A stretch of DNA of 6,068 nt from Pseudomonadota bacterium (GTDB taxonomy: Bacteria; Pseudomonadota; Gammaproteobacteria; Burkholderiales; Burkholderiaceae_D), in the NCBI GenBank assembly GCA_023420795.1, contig JAEZVM010000047.1, positions 1 to 6,068 on the forward strand, in the 5' to 3' direction. The notes beneath the pieces are model-generated. The model saw nothing but the letters and a program-made list of their open reading frames with translations. It had not been told where the DNA came from and made no database searches. This document shows positions 1 to 5,352 of the stretch, piece after piece. The stretch's first letter is position 1. Each line of letters opens with the position of its first letter. The translations under genes and the position numbers were made by a program.

Positions 1-186
1 CCCGTTTACTTTTACCGGATTACCGCAATCGGTTTTGGCATGAGAGATAACACCCATGTTGTGCTGCAAACCTATTACCGGAAAGACGATGGCGGAAGCC
101 GCCAGACAATCGTGCCTGCCGGGCGTTTCGGGTGGCGTGAAATATCGAACTGGCAGGAGCTGCTCAATGCGAATGCAAGCAGATAG
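1..186 (+). CDS. C-terminal end of a type IV pilus assembly protein, PilX-like (partial, 5' end outside window)
   Basis: Frame 1 is open from the first base to a TAG at 184-186, giving 61 residues of a protein that starts upstream. The tail contains YRITAIGFG, then VVLQTYYRK, then GRFGWREI. The first two resemble the end of PilX-type minor-pilin assembly proteins, where a YRITA-x-G strand is followed by VVLQS-x-YR. The WRE ending can also occur in PilY1, so PilY1 is the alternative. In related clusters the order is usually pilX, pilY1, pilE; a PilX directly before pilE would mean pilY1 is displaced or absent. The next gene starts inside this one (20-base overlap), and its ribosome binding site lies within this coding region. 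The family call comes from recalled motifs only and the fragment is short. Confidence 0.6.
   Translation, partial: PVYFYRITAIGFGMRDNTHVVLQTYYRKDDGGSRQTIVPAGRFGWREISNWQELLNANASR
155..159 (+). promoter_or_regulatory. Ribosome binding site of pilE
   Basis: AGGAG ends seven bases before the ATG at 167, an optimal Shine-Dalgarno placement inside the end of the preceding gene. It decides the pilE start against the more upstream in-frame ATG at 56. Confidence 0.75.
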
Positions 187-637
187 AAACCGGTCGGTAG
201 CTTCGCCGGGATTTACCCTGATCGAAATAATCGTGGTGCTCGCGGCGCTGGCGATCCTCGCGGCGATTGCCTATCCGTCTTATCTTGACTCGGTGCGCAA
301 GGCCAAGCGCACGGAAAGCCGCGCCGCGCTGTTTCAACTGATGCAGCAGCAAGAACGTTACTACACGCAGCACAACACGTATATTGCGTTTTCCGCCTCG
401 TCGATTGCGGAGGACGAAAAGAAATTCAAGTGGTTTTCCGGCACAAGCGCCAAGGCAAGTGCATATGAAATCAAAGCCGAGGCATGCGACGCCGACACCA
501 TCCAGAGTTGCGTGCAATTGACGGCCATGCCGGGCACCGGAAACGTCGATTCGGCATACGGGGATTCGATGTGCGGCAATCTGAAACTCACCAGTACGGG
601 CATCAAGGATGCGGATCATCCGGATTGCTGGAGATAG
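167..637 (+). CDS. pilE: Type IV pilin, PilE-type minor pilin precursor
   Basis: This encodes a 156-residue prepilin of the type IVa pilus, processed by the prepilin peptidase (PilD family) at the inner membrane and assembled into the pilus or its tip complex. The cleavage site is G15^F16 with sequence SPG^FTLIE. Glu20 is the conserved mature Glu5, followed by a long hydrophobic helix (about residues 19-36) and the YPSYLD segment typical of PilE. Four cysteines (107, 115, 136, 154) in the C-terminal half could form the disulfide-bounded D-region. I chose the ATG at 167 because AGGAG at 155-159 lies seven bases upstream. The upstream ATG at 56 would add 37 residues unlike a prepilin leader. 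The ATG at 173 is a weaker alternative. The 15-residue leader is longer than the 6-7 residues usual for type IVa pilins. The gene overlaps both the upstream and downstream pilus genes. Confidence 0.88.
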   Translation: MRMQADRNRSVASPGFTLIEIIVVLAALAILAAIAYPSYLDSVRKAKRTESRAALFQLMQQQERYYTQHNTYIAFSASSIAEDEKKFKWFSGTSAKASAYEIKAEACDADTIQSCVQLTAMPGTGNVDSAYGDSMCGNLKLTSTGIKDADHPDCWR

Positions 638-1187
638 GAGCCGGACGGCTTCTCCCGCAAGAGTTCAGCGGGCGGGTTTTTCGCTGGTGGAGCTCATGTC
701 GGTGGTGGCCATCGTCGTTGTCCTGCTGGGCGTCGGTGTACCCATGTTGCGCAGCATGATGCAGAGCCAGAAGATCACGGCCACGGTCAATGATTTTTTC
801 GCGTCGATGAACCTGGCTCGCTCGGAGGCCATCCGGCGCGGCACGAGGGTTGACCTGGTGCCGGCGGACGACACCGCGGACTGGGCCAGGGGCTGGACGG
901 TTTTCATCGATGAAAACGACAATCAACGGCCGGATAACAGAGAAAAGATCATCTTCACACATGCCGTTGTTCCGAAAGGAATCAGCATCAAGGCGAGCCT
1001 CACCGATTCGAGCGTGCCGTATCTGGCCTATACCAGTACGGGCCGGACACGAACCAATGCGAGCAATGAAAGAACGCAGTTCGGCACCATTACCTTCCGG
1101 CTTGATAGCCAGGTCAGGAAGATCAAGCTCAATTTTCTGGGGCGTGCGCGAGTTTGCAATCCGGATATCGACAAGGGCGACTGTTAA
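609..1187 (+). CDS. fimT: FimT/GspH-type minor pseudopilin precursor
   Basis: The 192-residue protein starts with a basic leader, then a prepilin-peptidase site RAG23^F24SLVEL with Glu28 as mature Glu5, then a hydrophobic helix to about residue 46. The mature part has the GspH/FimT layout: an NDFFASMNLARSEAIRRG segment after the helix, a GWTVFIDEN strand, a YTSTGRT turn, and a C-terminal cysteine pair (VCN and the final Cys). FimT/FimU proteins sit in the minor-pilin tip complex that primes pilus assembly; some also bind DNA during natural transformation. The ATG at 609 lies within the end of pilE (29-base overlap) with AAGG directly abutting it, a poor Shine-Dalgarno spacing. A GGAGATAGGAG stretch at 630-640 is not followed by a normal in-frame start codon before the cleavage site. 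The start, and so the 23-residue leader, is the least certain part. Confidence 0.85.
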   Translation: MRIIRIAGDRSRTASPARVQRAGFSLVELMSVVAIVVVLLGVGVPMLRSMMQSQKITATVNDFFASMNLARSEAIRRGTRVDLVPADDTADWARGWTVFIDENDNQRPDNREKIIFTHAVVPKGISIKASLTDSSVPYLAYTSTGRTRTNASNERTQFGTITFRLDSQVRKIKLNFLGRARVCNPDIDKGDC

Positions 1188-1199
1188 TCCGAACTGTTC

Positions 1200-1216
1200 C
1201 GCTGCTCACGGCAGCG
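1200..1216 (+). other. Small perfect inverted repeat after fimT
   Basis: CGCTGC at 1200-1205 pairs with GCAGCG at 1211-1216 around a five-base loop, 12 bases after the fimT stop. There is no T-run behind it, so it is a weak candidate for the end of the pilin transcript. Confidence 0.3.
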
Positions 1217-1217
1217 A

Positions 1218-1223
1218 TAGAAT
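1218..1223 (+). promoter_or_regulatory. Possible -10 element ahead of ribD
   Basis: TAGAAT in the 101-base gap between fimT and ribD resembles a sigma-70 -10 box. The hexamer 17 bases upstream (TGTTCC, 1195-1200) is a poor -35 match. A start point near 1230 would give a leader of roughly 60 bases to the ribD GTG. This rests on sequence similarity only. Confidence 0.25.
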
Positions 1224-1239
1224 GGCGGGATCATGATTT

Positions 1240-1266
1240 GCGCCGCGGCAGGAACAGAAACGGCGC
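1240..1266 (+). other. GC-rich inverted repeat in the ribD leader
   Basis: GCGCCG at 1240-1245 is the exact reverse complement of CGGCGC at 1261-1266, with a 15-base A-rich loop between. It ends 22 bases before the ribD start. It has neither the size nor the conserved bases of an FMN riboswitch. A stem this short can occur by chance in GC-rich DNA. Confidence 0.3.
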
Positions 1267-1288
1267 TTCAATAACAGGCACAAATCCC

Positions 1289-2380
1289 GTGGAAATTCTC
1301 TGCGATATACAGGGCATGGAACTGGCCTTGCAATGGGCCTCGAAAGGGCTCTTCATTACCTCGCCCAATCCCCGCGTGGGCTGCGTGATCGCCAAGGACA
1401 ATCAGGTGATCGGCGAAGGCTATACGCAGCCGGCCGGTCAGGCGCATGCCGAGGTGCAGGCGCTGAATGATGCCGCCCGCAGGGGGTTCGATGTGCGCGG
1501 CGCGACGGTGTATGTGACGCTCGAACCCTGCAGCCATTACGGGCGTACCCCGCCGTGCGCCGATGCGCTGGTCAGAGCTGGCGTTGCGCGTGTGGTTGCG
1601 GCAATCTCCGATCCCAATCCACTGGTTGCCGGGCAGGGCGCGGCGAAGTTGCGGGCTGCCGGCATTGACGTGAAGTGTGGTGTGCTGGAGGAGCAGGCAC
1701 GGGAAATGAACATCGGTTTCCTGTCCCGCATGCAGACCGGCACGCCGTGGGTACGAATGAAGGCGGCGGCCAGCCTCGATGGTAAGACCGCGCTGCATAA
1801 CGGCAGCAGTCAATGGATTACTTCCAGCACGGCTCGCGACGATGGCCACTGGTGGCGGGCGCGCGCCTGTGCGGTGTTGACCGGAATCGGAACGGTGCGC
1901 GAAGACAATCCACAAATGAATGTGCGGGCCGTCGAAACGCCACGCCAGCCACGCCGCATCGTGGTGGACAGCAGGCTGGAAATCAGCCCGGATGCCCGCA
2001 TTCTGGAGGGCGGCGGCACATGGATCGTCGCGGCGCAGGCCAACGCGGAGAAGGAGGCGCAATTGCGCGAGCGCGGAGCGGAGATCATCATGCTGCCGAA
2101 CGCGCAAGGTAAGATCGATTTGCCGGCGTTGATGCTGGAACTCGGCAGGCGTCAGATCAACGAACTGCATGTCGAAGCGGGCTTCAAGCTGAACGGTTCG
2201 CTGATTCGCGAAAAATGCGTGGACGAATTGCTGATGTATGTTGCGCCCAGCCTGCTGGGCGATGCGCAGGGGCTGTTCGATCTGCCGACGCTGAACAGCC
2301 TGAGCGACAGACAGTCGCTGCGGTTCCACGAAGTCCAGCAGATAGGCGCGGATTCGCGTATTCTTGCTCGTTTCATCTAA
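1289..2380 (+). CDS. ribD: Bifunctional diaminohydroxyphosphoribosylaminopyrimidine deaminase / 5-amino-6-(5-phosphoribosylamino)uracil reductase RibD
   Basis: RibD is a cytosolic enzyme that carries out steps two and three of riboflavin synthesis from GTP: zinc-dependent deamination of the pyrimidine, then NADPH-dependent reduction of the ribose. The N-terminal deaminase domain (about residues 1-145) shows TSPNPRVGCVI, the HAE motif (His53, Glu55) and PCSHYGRTPPC (Cys81, Cys90), a complete zinc site. The reductase domain (about 152-363) starts with PWVRMKAAASLDGK (Asp164) and contains VLTGIGTVREDNP and LHVEAGFKLNGSL. The 363 residues match the usual length. The reading frame is open further upstream, but the GTG at 1289 puts the ELALQWA helix at residues 11-17, where RibD normally has it after an M-F-S-x-x-D type start. 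The ATG at 1316 would remove that segment. The ribosome binding site is weak (CAGG at 1275-1278). ribE follows after 13 bases, indicating an operon. Confidence 0.93.
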   Translation: MEILCDIQGMELALQWASKGLFITSPNPRVGCVIAKDNQVIGEGYTQPAGQAHAEVQALNDAARRGFDVRGATVYVTLEPCSHYGRTPPCADALVRAGVARVVAAISDPNPLVAGQGAAKLRAAGIDVKCGVLEEQAREMNIGFLSRMQTGTPWVRMKAAASLDGKTALHNGSSQWITSSTARDDGHWWRARACAVLTGIGTVREDNPQMNVRAVETPRQPRRIVVDSRLEISPDARILEGGGTWIVAAQANAEKEAQLRERGAEIIMLPNAQGKIDLPALMLELGRRQINELHVEAGFKLNGSLIREKCVDELLMYVAPSLLGDAQGLFDLPTLNSLSDRQSLRFHEVQQIGADSRILARFI

Positions 2381-2393
2381 TCGGATTCCAGCC

Positions 2394-3008
2394 ATGTTTA
2401 CAGGTATCGTCGCCGCCATCGGCAAAATCACATCCATCACGCCATTGGGTGGCCAGTCAAATGCTGGCGTCCGGCTCAACGTCGATGCCGGCGGCCTGCA
2501 GATGGCGGACGTCGCCCTGGGTGACTCGATCGCGCTCAATGGTGCCTGCATGACCGTCGTGAGCAAGACGGAGACAAGCTTTGCGGTGGATGTATCGCGC
2601 GAAAGCCTGAACCGCACTGCCGGCCTCGATGCGCTGGGTGAAGTGAATCTGGAAAAGGCGCTCACGCTTGCCGACCGGCTCGGCGGGCATCTGGTCTCCG
2701 GCCATGTCGATGGGTTGGGCGTGGTACGCAAGTTCGATCCGGTGGGCGAGTCGATGGAGCTGGTCATCGAGGCGCCGAAGGAACTCGCCAAGTACCTCGC
2801 CTACAAGGGCTCGATCGTTGTCAACGGCGTATCGCTGACGGTCAACCGCGTCGTCGATACGGAAGACACCTGCGAATTCTCCATCAACCTGATTCCGCAT
2901 ACGGTCGAAGTCACTACCTTGAAGCATCTGAAGCCTGGTACCAGGGTCAATCTGGAGATCGATCTGATCGCGCGTTATGTTGAGCGGATGCTGAGTATCA
3001 AGGCGTGA
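2394..3008 (+). CDS. ribE: Riboflavin synthase, alpha subunit
   Basis: Riboflavin synthase (also named RibC in some species) dismutates two 6,7-dimethyl-8-ribityllumazine molecules into riboflavin and a pyrimidine that re-enters the pathway; it works as a trimer. The 204-residue protein has the expected two tandem lumazine-binding barrels. The first begins with MFTGIV (residues 1-6) and includes GDSIALNGACMTV (43-55, with the conserved Cys52). The second begins near HLVSGHVDG (99-107) and contains GSIVVNGVSLTV. The start is set by the family's nearly invariant MFTGIV opening at 2394, not the upstream in-frame ATG at 2364 inside ribD. The Shine-Dalgarno is poor (GGA at 2383-2385), so translation may be coupled to ribD, which ends 13 bases before. 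GACMTV replaces the commoner G-V-C-L-T-V, a mild variation. Confidence 0.95.
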   Translation: MFTGIVAAIGKITSITPLGGQSNAGVRLNVDAGGLQMADVALGDSIALNGACMTVVSKTETSFAVDVSRESLNRTAGLDALGEVNLEKALTLADRLGGHLVSGHVDGLGVVRKFDPVGESMELVIEAPKELAKYLAYKGSIVVNGVSLTVNRVVDTEDTCEFSINLIPHTVEVTTLKHLKPGTRVNLEIDLIARYVERMLSIKA

Positions 3009-3014
3009 AATGGC

Positions 3015-3046
3015 GCTCCAATAGTTTCAGTCATGAAAGCTGGAGC
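3015..3046 (+). other. Two-tier inverted repeat between ribE and ribB
   Basis: GCTCCA at 3015-3020 pairs with TGGAGC at 3041-3046, and inside it TTTCA at 3025-3029 pairs with TGAAA at 3034-3038 around a four-base loop. The stem starts seven bases after the ribE stop and ends 14 bases before a TAAAAT box. It lacks a T-run directly behind it, so it is not a standard intrinsic terminator. It could be a transcript-end or processing stem. Confidence 0.4.
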
Positions 3047-3060
3047 CCGTGTAAATCCTT

Positions 3061-3066
3061 TAAAAT
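3061..3066 (+). promoter_or_regulatory. Possible -10 element of a ribB promoter
   Basis: TAAAAT is one base from the TATAAT consensus and lies 24 bases before the ribB ATG. No good -35 hexamer is present 16-18 bases upstream, where the 3' arm of the inverted repeat lies. If used, transcription would start near 3073 and leave a leader of under 20 bases, too short for a riboswitch. Confidence 0.35.
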
Positions 3067-3078
3067 AGCGGGCTACAT

Positions 3079-3082
3079 AGGA
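3079..3082 (+). promoter_or_regulatory. Ribosome binding site of ribB
   Basis: AGGA sits eight bases before the ATG at 3091, a good Shine-Dalgarno position that supports this start over others. Confidence 0.6.
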
Positions 3083-3090
3083 TTTCAATC

Positions 3091-4203
3091 ATGGCTATTT
3101 CAACAACTCAAGAAATCGTTGCCGAGCTTCGCGCCGGTCGCATGGTCATTCTGGTCGATGAGGAAGACCGCGAAAACGAGGGTGACCTGGTTCTTGCTGC
3201 CGAATTCGTGACGCCGGAAGCGATCAACTTCATGGCCAAATATGGCCGCGGACTGATCTGCCTGACGCTGACGGAAGAGCGTTGCAACCAGCTGAATCTG
3301 CCGATGATGACCACGCGTAACGGGACGTCGTACGGCACTGCATTCACCGTGTCGATCGAGGCGGCCGAAGGCGTCACCACAGGCATTTCGGCAGCGGACC
3401 GCGCGCGCACCGTGCAGGTTGCCGTGGCAAAGAATGCAAAGCCATCCGATATCGTGCAGCCCGGCCATATATTTCCTCTGAAGGCACAGAAGGGCGGGGT
3501 ACTGATGCGCGCCGGGCATACCGAAGCCGGATGCGACCTCGCAGAGATGGCGGGACTGATTCCGGCGGCAGTCATCTGCGAGATCATGAAAGATGACGGC
3601 ACGATGGCGCGCTTGCCGGACCTGATCGAATTCGCAAAGGAACATGGGCTGAAGATCGGCACCATCGCCGACCTGATCCACTACCGCAGCCAGCACGAGA
3701 GCATCATCGAACGCGTCGCCGAGCGCACCATGCATACAGCGCACGGCAGCTTCAGGGCGATTGCCTATCGGGACAAGCCGAGCAGCGGCGCACACCTGGC
3801 TCTGGTGCACGGCGATCTCAAGCCGGAACTGGAAACGCTGGTGCGGGTGCATCAGCCGATCTCGATTCTCGATTTGCTGGAGACGCAGGTAACCACCCAT
3901 TCCTGGAACGTGGCGTCGGCCATGGAAGCCCTCAAGGCGTCCGAGCGGGGCGCGATGGTGCTGCTGAATTGCGAAGAGTCGGCGGAAAAGATGTTTGCGC
4001 AATTCGAGGTACTGGACACGCCGGAGCGCCGCCATCAGCCGCGCGAATCCCGCATGGATTTGCGCACCTATGGTATCGGCGCGCAAATCCTGAAGGATCT
4101 CGGCGTAGGCAAGATGAAGCTGCTGGCCAGCCCGCGCAAGATGCCGTCGATGACCGGCTTCAATCTGGAAGTCACCGGCTATCAGGACAAGCCGCAGAAT
4201 TGA
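3091..4203 (+). CDS. ribB: 3,4-dihydroxy-2-butanone-4-phosphate synthase with a degenerate GTP cyclohydrolase II-like domain (RibBX type, often annotated RibBA)
   Basis: The N-terminal domain (about residues 1-203) makes 3,4-dihydroxy-2-butanone 4-phosphate from ribulose 5-phosphate, the four-carbon unit for lumazine synthase. It has the full signature: DEEDRENEGDL (23-33), PGHIFPL (124-130) and RAGHTEA (140-146). The remaining part (about 205-370) aligns by layout with GTP cyclohydrolase II: it keeps HLALVHGDL, VRVH (251-254) and the ending R-T-YGIGAQILKDLGV-x-KM (from 325). Where the active enzyme has a three-cysteine zinc motif after VH, this protein reads QPISILDLLETQ with no cysteine, and the QEGRG motif is not visible. 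I infer that it does not hydrolyse GTP. At 370 residues it has the usual length of two-domain RibBA, so it is divergent rather than truncated. It lies 82 bases after ribE and 125 before ribH. Confidence 0.92.
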   Translation: MAISTTQEIVAELRAGRMVILVDEEDRENEGDLVLAAEFVTPEAINFMAKYGRGLICLTLTEERCNQLNLPMMTTRNGTSYGTAFTVSIEAAEGVTTGISAADRARTVQVAVAKNAKPSDIVQPGHIFPLKAQKGGVLMRAGHTEAGCDLAEMAGLIPAAVICEIMKDDGTMARLPDLIEFAKEHGLKIGTIADLIHYRSQHESIIERVAERTMHTAHGSFRAIAYRDKPSSGAHLALVHGDLKPELETLVRVHQPISILDLLETQVTTHSWNVASAMEALKASERGAMVLLNCEESAEKMFAQFEVLDTPERRHQPRESRMDLRTYGIGAQILKDLGVGKMKLLASPRKMPSMTGFNLEVTGYQDKPQN

Positions 4204-4205
4204 TT

Positions 4206-4227
4206 GCCTGCGTCTGAAAGAGCAGGC
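4206..4227 (+). other. Inverted repeat just after ribB
   Basis: GCCTGC at 4206-4211 pairs with GCAGGC at 4222-4227 around a ten-base loop, directly behind the ribB stop. A mildly T-rich stretch (GATTTCTCT) follows three bases later, so a weak terminator or transcript-end stem is possible. Confidence 0.35.
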
Positions 4228-4253
4228 GCCGATTTCTCTGACAACAAAGACAT

Positions 4254-4286
4254 CTCTGCACCGGGCTTCCGATATCCGGTGCGGAG
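4254..4286 (+). other. Long stable hairpin in the ribB-ribH gap
   Basis: CTCTGCACCGG at 4254-4264 pairs with CCGGTGCGGAG at 4276-4286: eleven base pairs including one G-T wobble, with an eleven-base loop. It is the strongest stem in the window and ends 42 bases before ribH. There is no T-run behind it and it does not match the FMN riboswitch core. The role is unknown; candidates are a transcript-processing stem or an RNA regulatory element. Confidence 0.45.
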
Positions 4287-4317
4287 CGTCGAAACCAATA
4301 AAGCGCAGTCGCGCATG

Positions 4318-4322
4318 AAGGA
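4318..4322 (+). promoter_or_regulatory. Ribosome binding site of ribH
   Basis: AAGGA is placed six bases before the ATG at 4329, an optimal Shine-Dalgarno. Confidence 0.65.
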
Positions 4323-4328
4323 ACAGCC

Positions 4329-4814
4329 ATGACCGTAGGAACATATGAAACGAATCTGAGCGGCGAAGGTTTGCGGATCGGCATCGTACAGGCCCGTTTC
4401 AATGAGGACGTTTGCCACGGCCTGTTGTCCGCCTGTCTGGCCGAACTGAAGCATCTCGGCGTTGCCGACGAAGACGTGCTGCATGTTACTGTGCCGGGCG
4501 CTCTGGAAATTCCGCTGGCACTGCAGAAGATGGCCGAGACGCAGCAATTCGATGCACTGATCGCGATCGGCGCGGTCATACGTGGCGAAACCTACCATTT
4601 CGAACTGGTATCCAACGAGTCCGGCGCCGGCATCACCCGGGTCGGCCTCGACTTTGGCATTCCGATCGCCAACGCGGTGCTCACCACCGATACAGACGAG
4701 CAGGCGGAAGCGCGCATGGCGGAAAAGGGGGCAGATGCGGCGCGTGTCGCGGTTGAAATGACCAATCTTGCAATTGCGCTGGAAGAGCTCGCCGAAGTAA
4801 CCGATGAAGAGTAA
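4329..4814 (+). CDS. ribH: 6,7-dimethyl-8-ribityllumazine synthase (lumazine synthase)
   Basis: RibH condenses 5-amino-6-ribitylaminouracil (from the RibD branch) with 3,4-dihydroxy-2-butanone 4-phosphate (from RibB) into the lumazine substrate of riboflavin synthase. The 161-residue protein is of normal length and carries all expected motifs: ARFNE (22-26), VPGALEIPLA (55-64), AIGAVIRGETYHFELV (79-94) with the catalytic histidine at 90, and ANAVLTTDT (114-122). The acidic C-terminal tail (EELAEVTDEE) is usual for proteobacterial members. The ATG is preceded by a good ribosome binding site. nusB begins three bases after the stop, so the two are almost certainly co-transcribed. Whether RibH forms icosahedral capsids or smaller oligomers cannot be read from the sequence. 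Confidence 0.96.
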   Translation: MTVGTYETNLSGEGLRIGIVQARFNEDVCHGLLSACLAELKHLGVADEDVLHVTVPGALEIPLALQKMAETQQFDALIAIGAVIRGETYHFELVSNESGAGITRVGLDFGIPIANAVLTTDTDEQAEARMAEKGADAARVAVEMTNLAIALEELAEVTDEE

Positions 4815-4817
4815 GCA

Positions 4818-5288
4818 ATGACGCAGAAAACAGTACATGCGAATCCGAACAAGCACCGCACACCGCGTCACCGTGCACGCGAGTTCGCCCTCCAAGGCCT
4901 GTATCAATGGCTGATGAATAATGAAGATGCCGGCGCAATCGAGGCGCATATCCGCGAAGCGCACGGCTTCGACAAGGCGGATGCCGAGCATTTCGACGCG
5001 TTGCTGCACGGAACGATCCGCCAGGCGGTGGCGCTGCGCGAGAGCCTGACGCCGTTGATCGACCGTCCGATCGACCAGCTTTCGCCGGTCGAGCATGCGG
5101 CTTTGCTGATCGGCGCCTATGAACTCGGCAACCACATCGAGATTCCCTACAAGGTTGTCATCAACGAGGCGGTCGAGCTGACCAAGTCCTTCGGCGGCAT
5201 CGACGGGCATAAATATGTCAACGGCGTCCTCGACAAGTTCGCCGCCAAGGTGCGCGACGTCGAAGTGGACGACGCAAAAAAGCGCTGA
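4818..5288 (+). CDS. nusB: Transcription antitermination factor NusB
   Basis: NusB is a small helical protein that binds boxA RNA with ribosomal protein S10 (NusE) and helps RNA polymerase read through rRNA operons. The 156-residue protein has the N-terminal RHRAREFALQGLYQW helix (17-31), with arginines suited to RNA binding, the middle LSPVEHAALLIGAYEL segment (88-103), and the C-terminal PYKVVINEAVELTKSFGG (110-127) followed by the HKYVNGVLDKFA helix (131-142). The first 16 residues form a basic polar extension before the fold, and the tail is charged. The start three bases after ribH uses a modest GAAGAG (4806-4811) within the ribH end, suggesting translational coupling. The ribH-nusB pairing is widespread in bacteria. 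Confidence 0.95.
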   Translation: MTQKTVHANPNKHRTPRHRAREFALQGLYQWLMNNEDAGAIEAHIREAHGFDKADAEHFDALLHGTIRQAVALRESLTPLIDRPIDQLSPVEHAALLIGAYELGNHIEIPYKVVINEAVELTKSFGGIDGHKYVNGVLDKFAAKVRDVEVDDAKKR

Positions 5289-5301
5289 CTTCCATCACGA
5301 A

Positions 5302-5330
5302 GCGGCGCCTCCTGTCTTCAGTTGCGCCGC
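5302..5330 (+). other. GC-rich two-tier hairpin after nusB
   Basis: GCGGCGC at 5302-5308 pairs perfectly with GCGCCGC at 5324-5330, and inside it CTG at 5312-5314 pairs with CAG at 5319-5321 around TCTT. It lies 13 bases after the nusB stop. A run of T is missing, so it may be a weak or Rho-assisted end of the rib-nusB transcript, or simply a 3' stem. Confidence 0.4.
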
Positions 5331-5352
5331 CTGATTCCCCGCATTCAGTACG

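Noticed and set aside
590..1043. Exact 12-base repeat ACCAGTACGGGC at 590-601 and 1032-1043
   Set aside because: Both copies encode TSTG in the C-terminal parts of the two pilins, a shared protein motif. Protein-level similarity explains it better than a DNA repeat.
1233..1274. Thirteen-codon open frame (ATG to TAA) in the ribD leader, a possible leader peptide
   Set aside because: No good Shine-Dalgarno, no run of a regulatory codon, and an ATG of this kind is expected by chance.
1268..2791. 507-codon open frame on the - strand across ribD and ribE
   Set aside because: It is antisense to two clearly recognised enzymes, has no recognisable domain, and is the kind of shadow frame that GC-rich codon use produces.
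4204..4328. FMN riboswitch candidate before ribH
   Set aside because: The gap has two independent simple hairpins and not the multi-stem layout or conserved bases of the FMN element.
3100..4344. 414-codon open frame on the - strand opposite ribB
   Set aside because: Arginine- and histidine-rich composition without family motifs, fully antisense to ribB. A shadow of strong third-position GC bias.
4182..5210. 342-codon open frame on the - strand opposite ribH and nusB
   Set aside because: It covers two well-supported + strand genes in antisense and shows no domain of its own.
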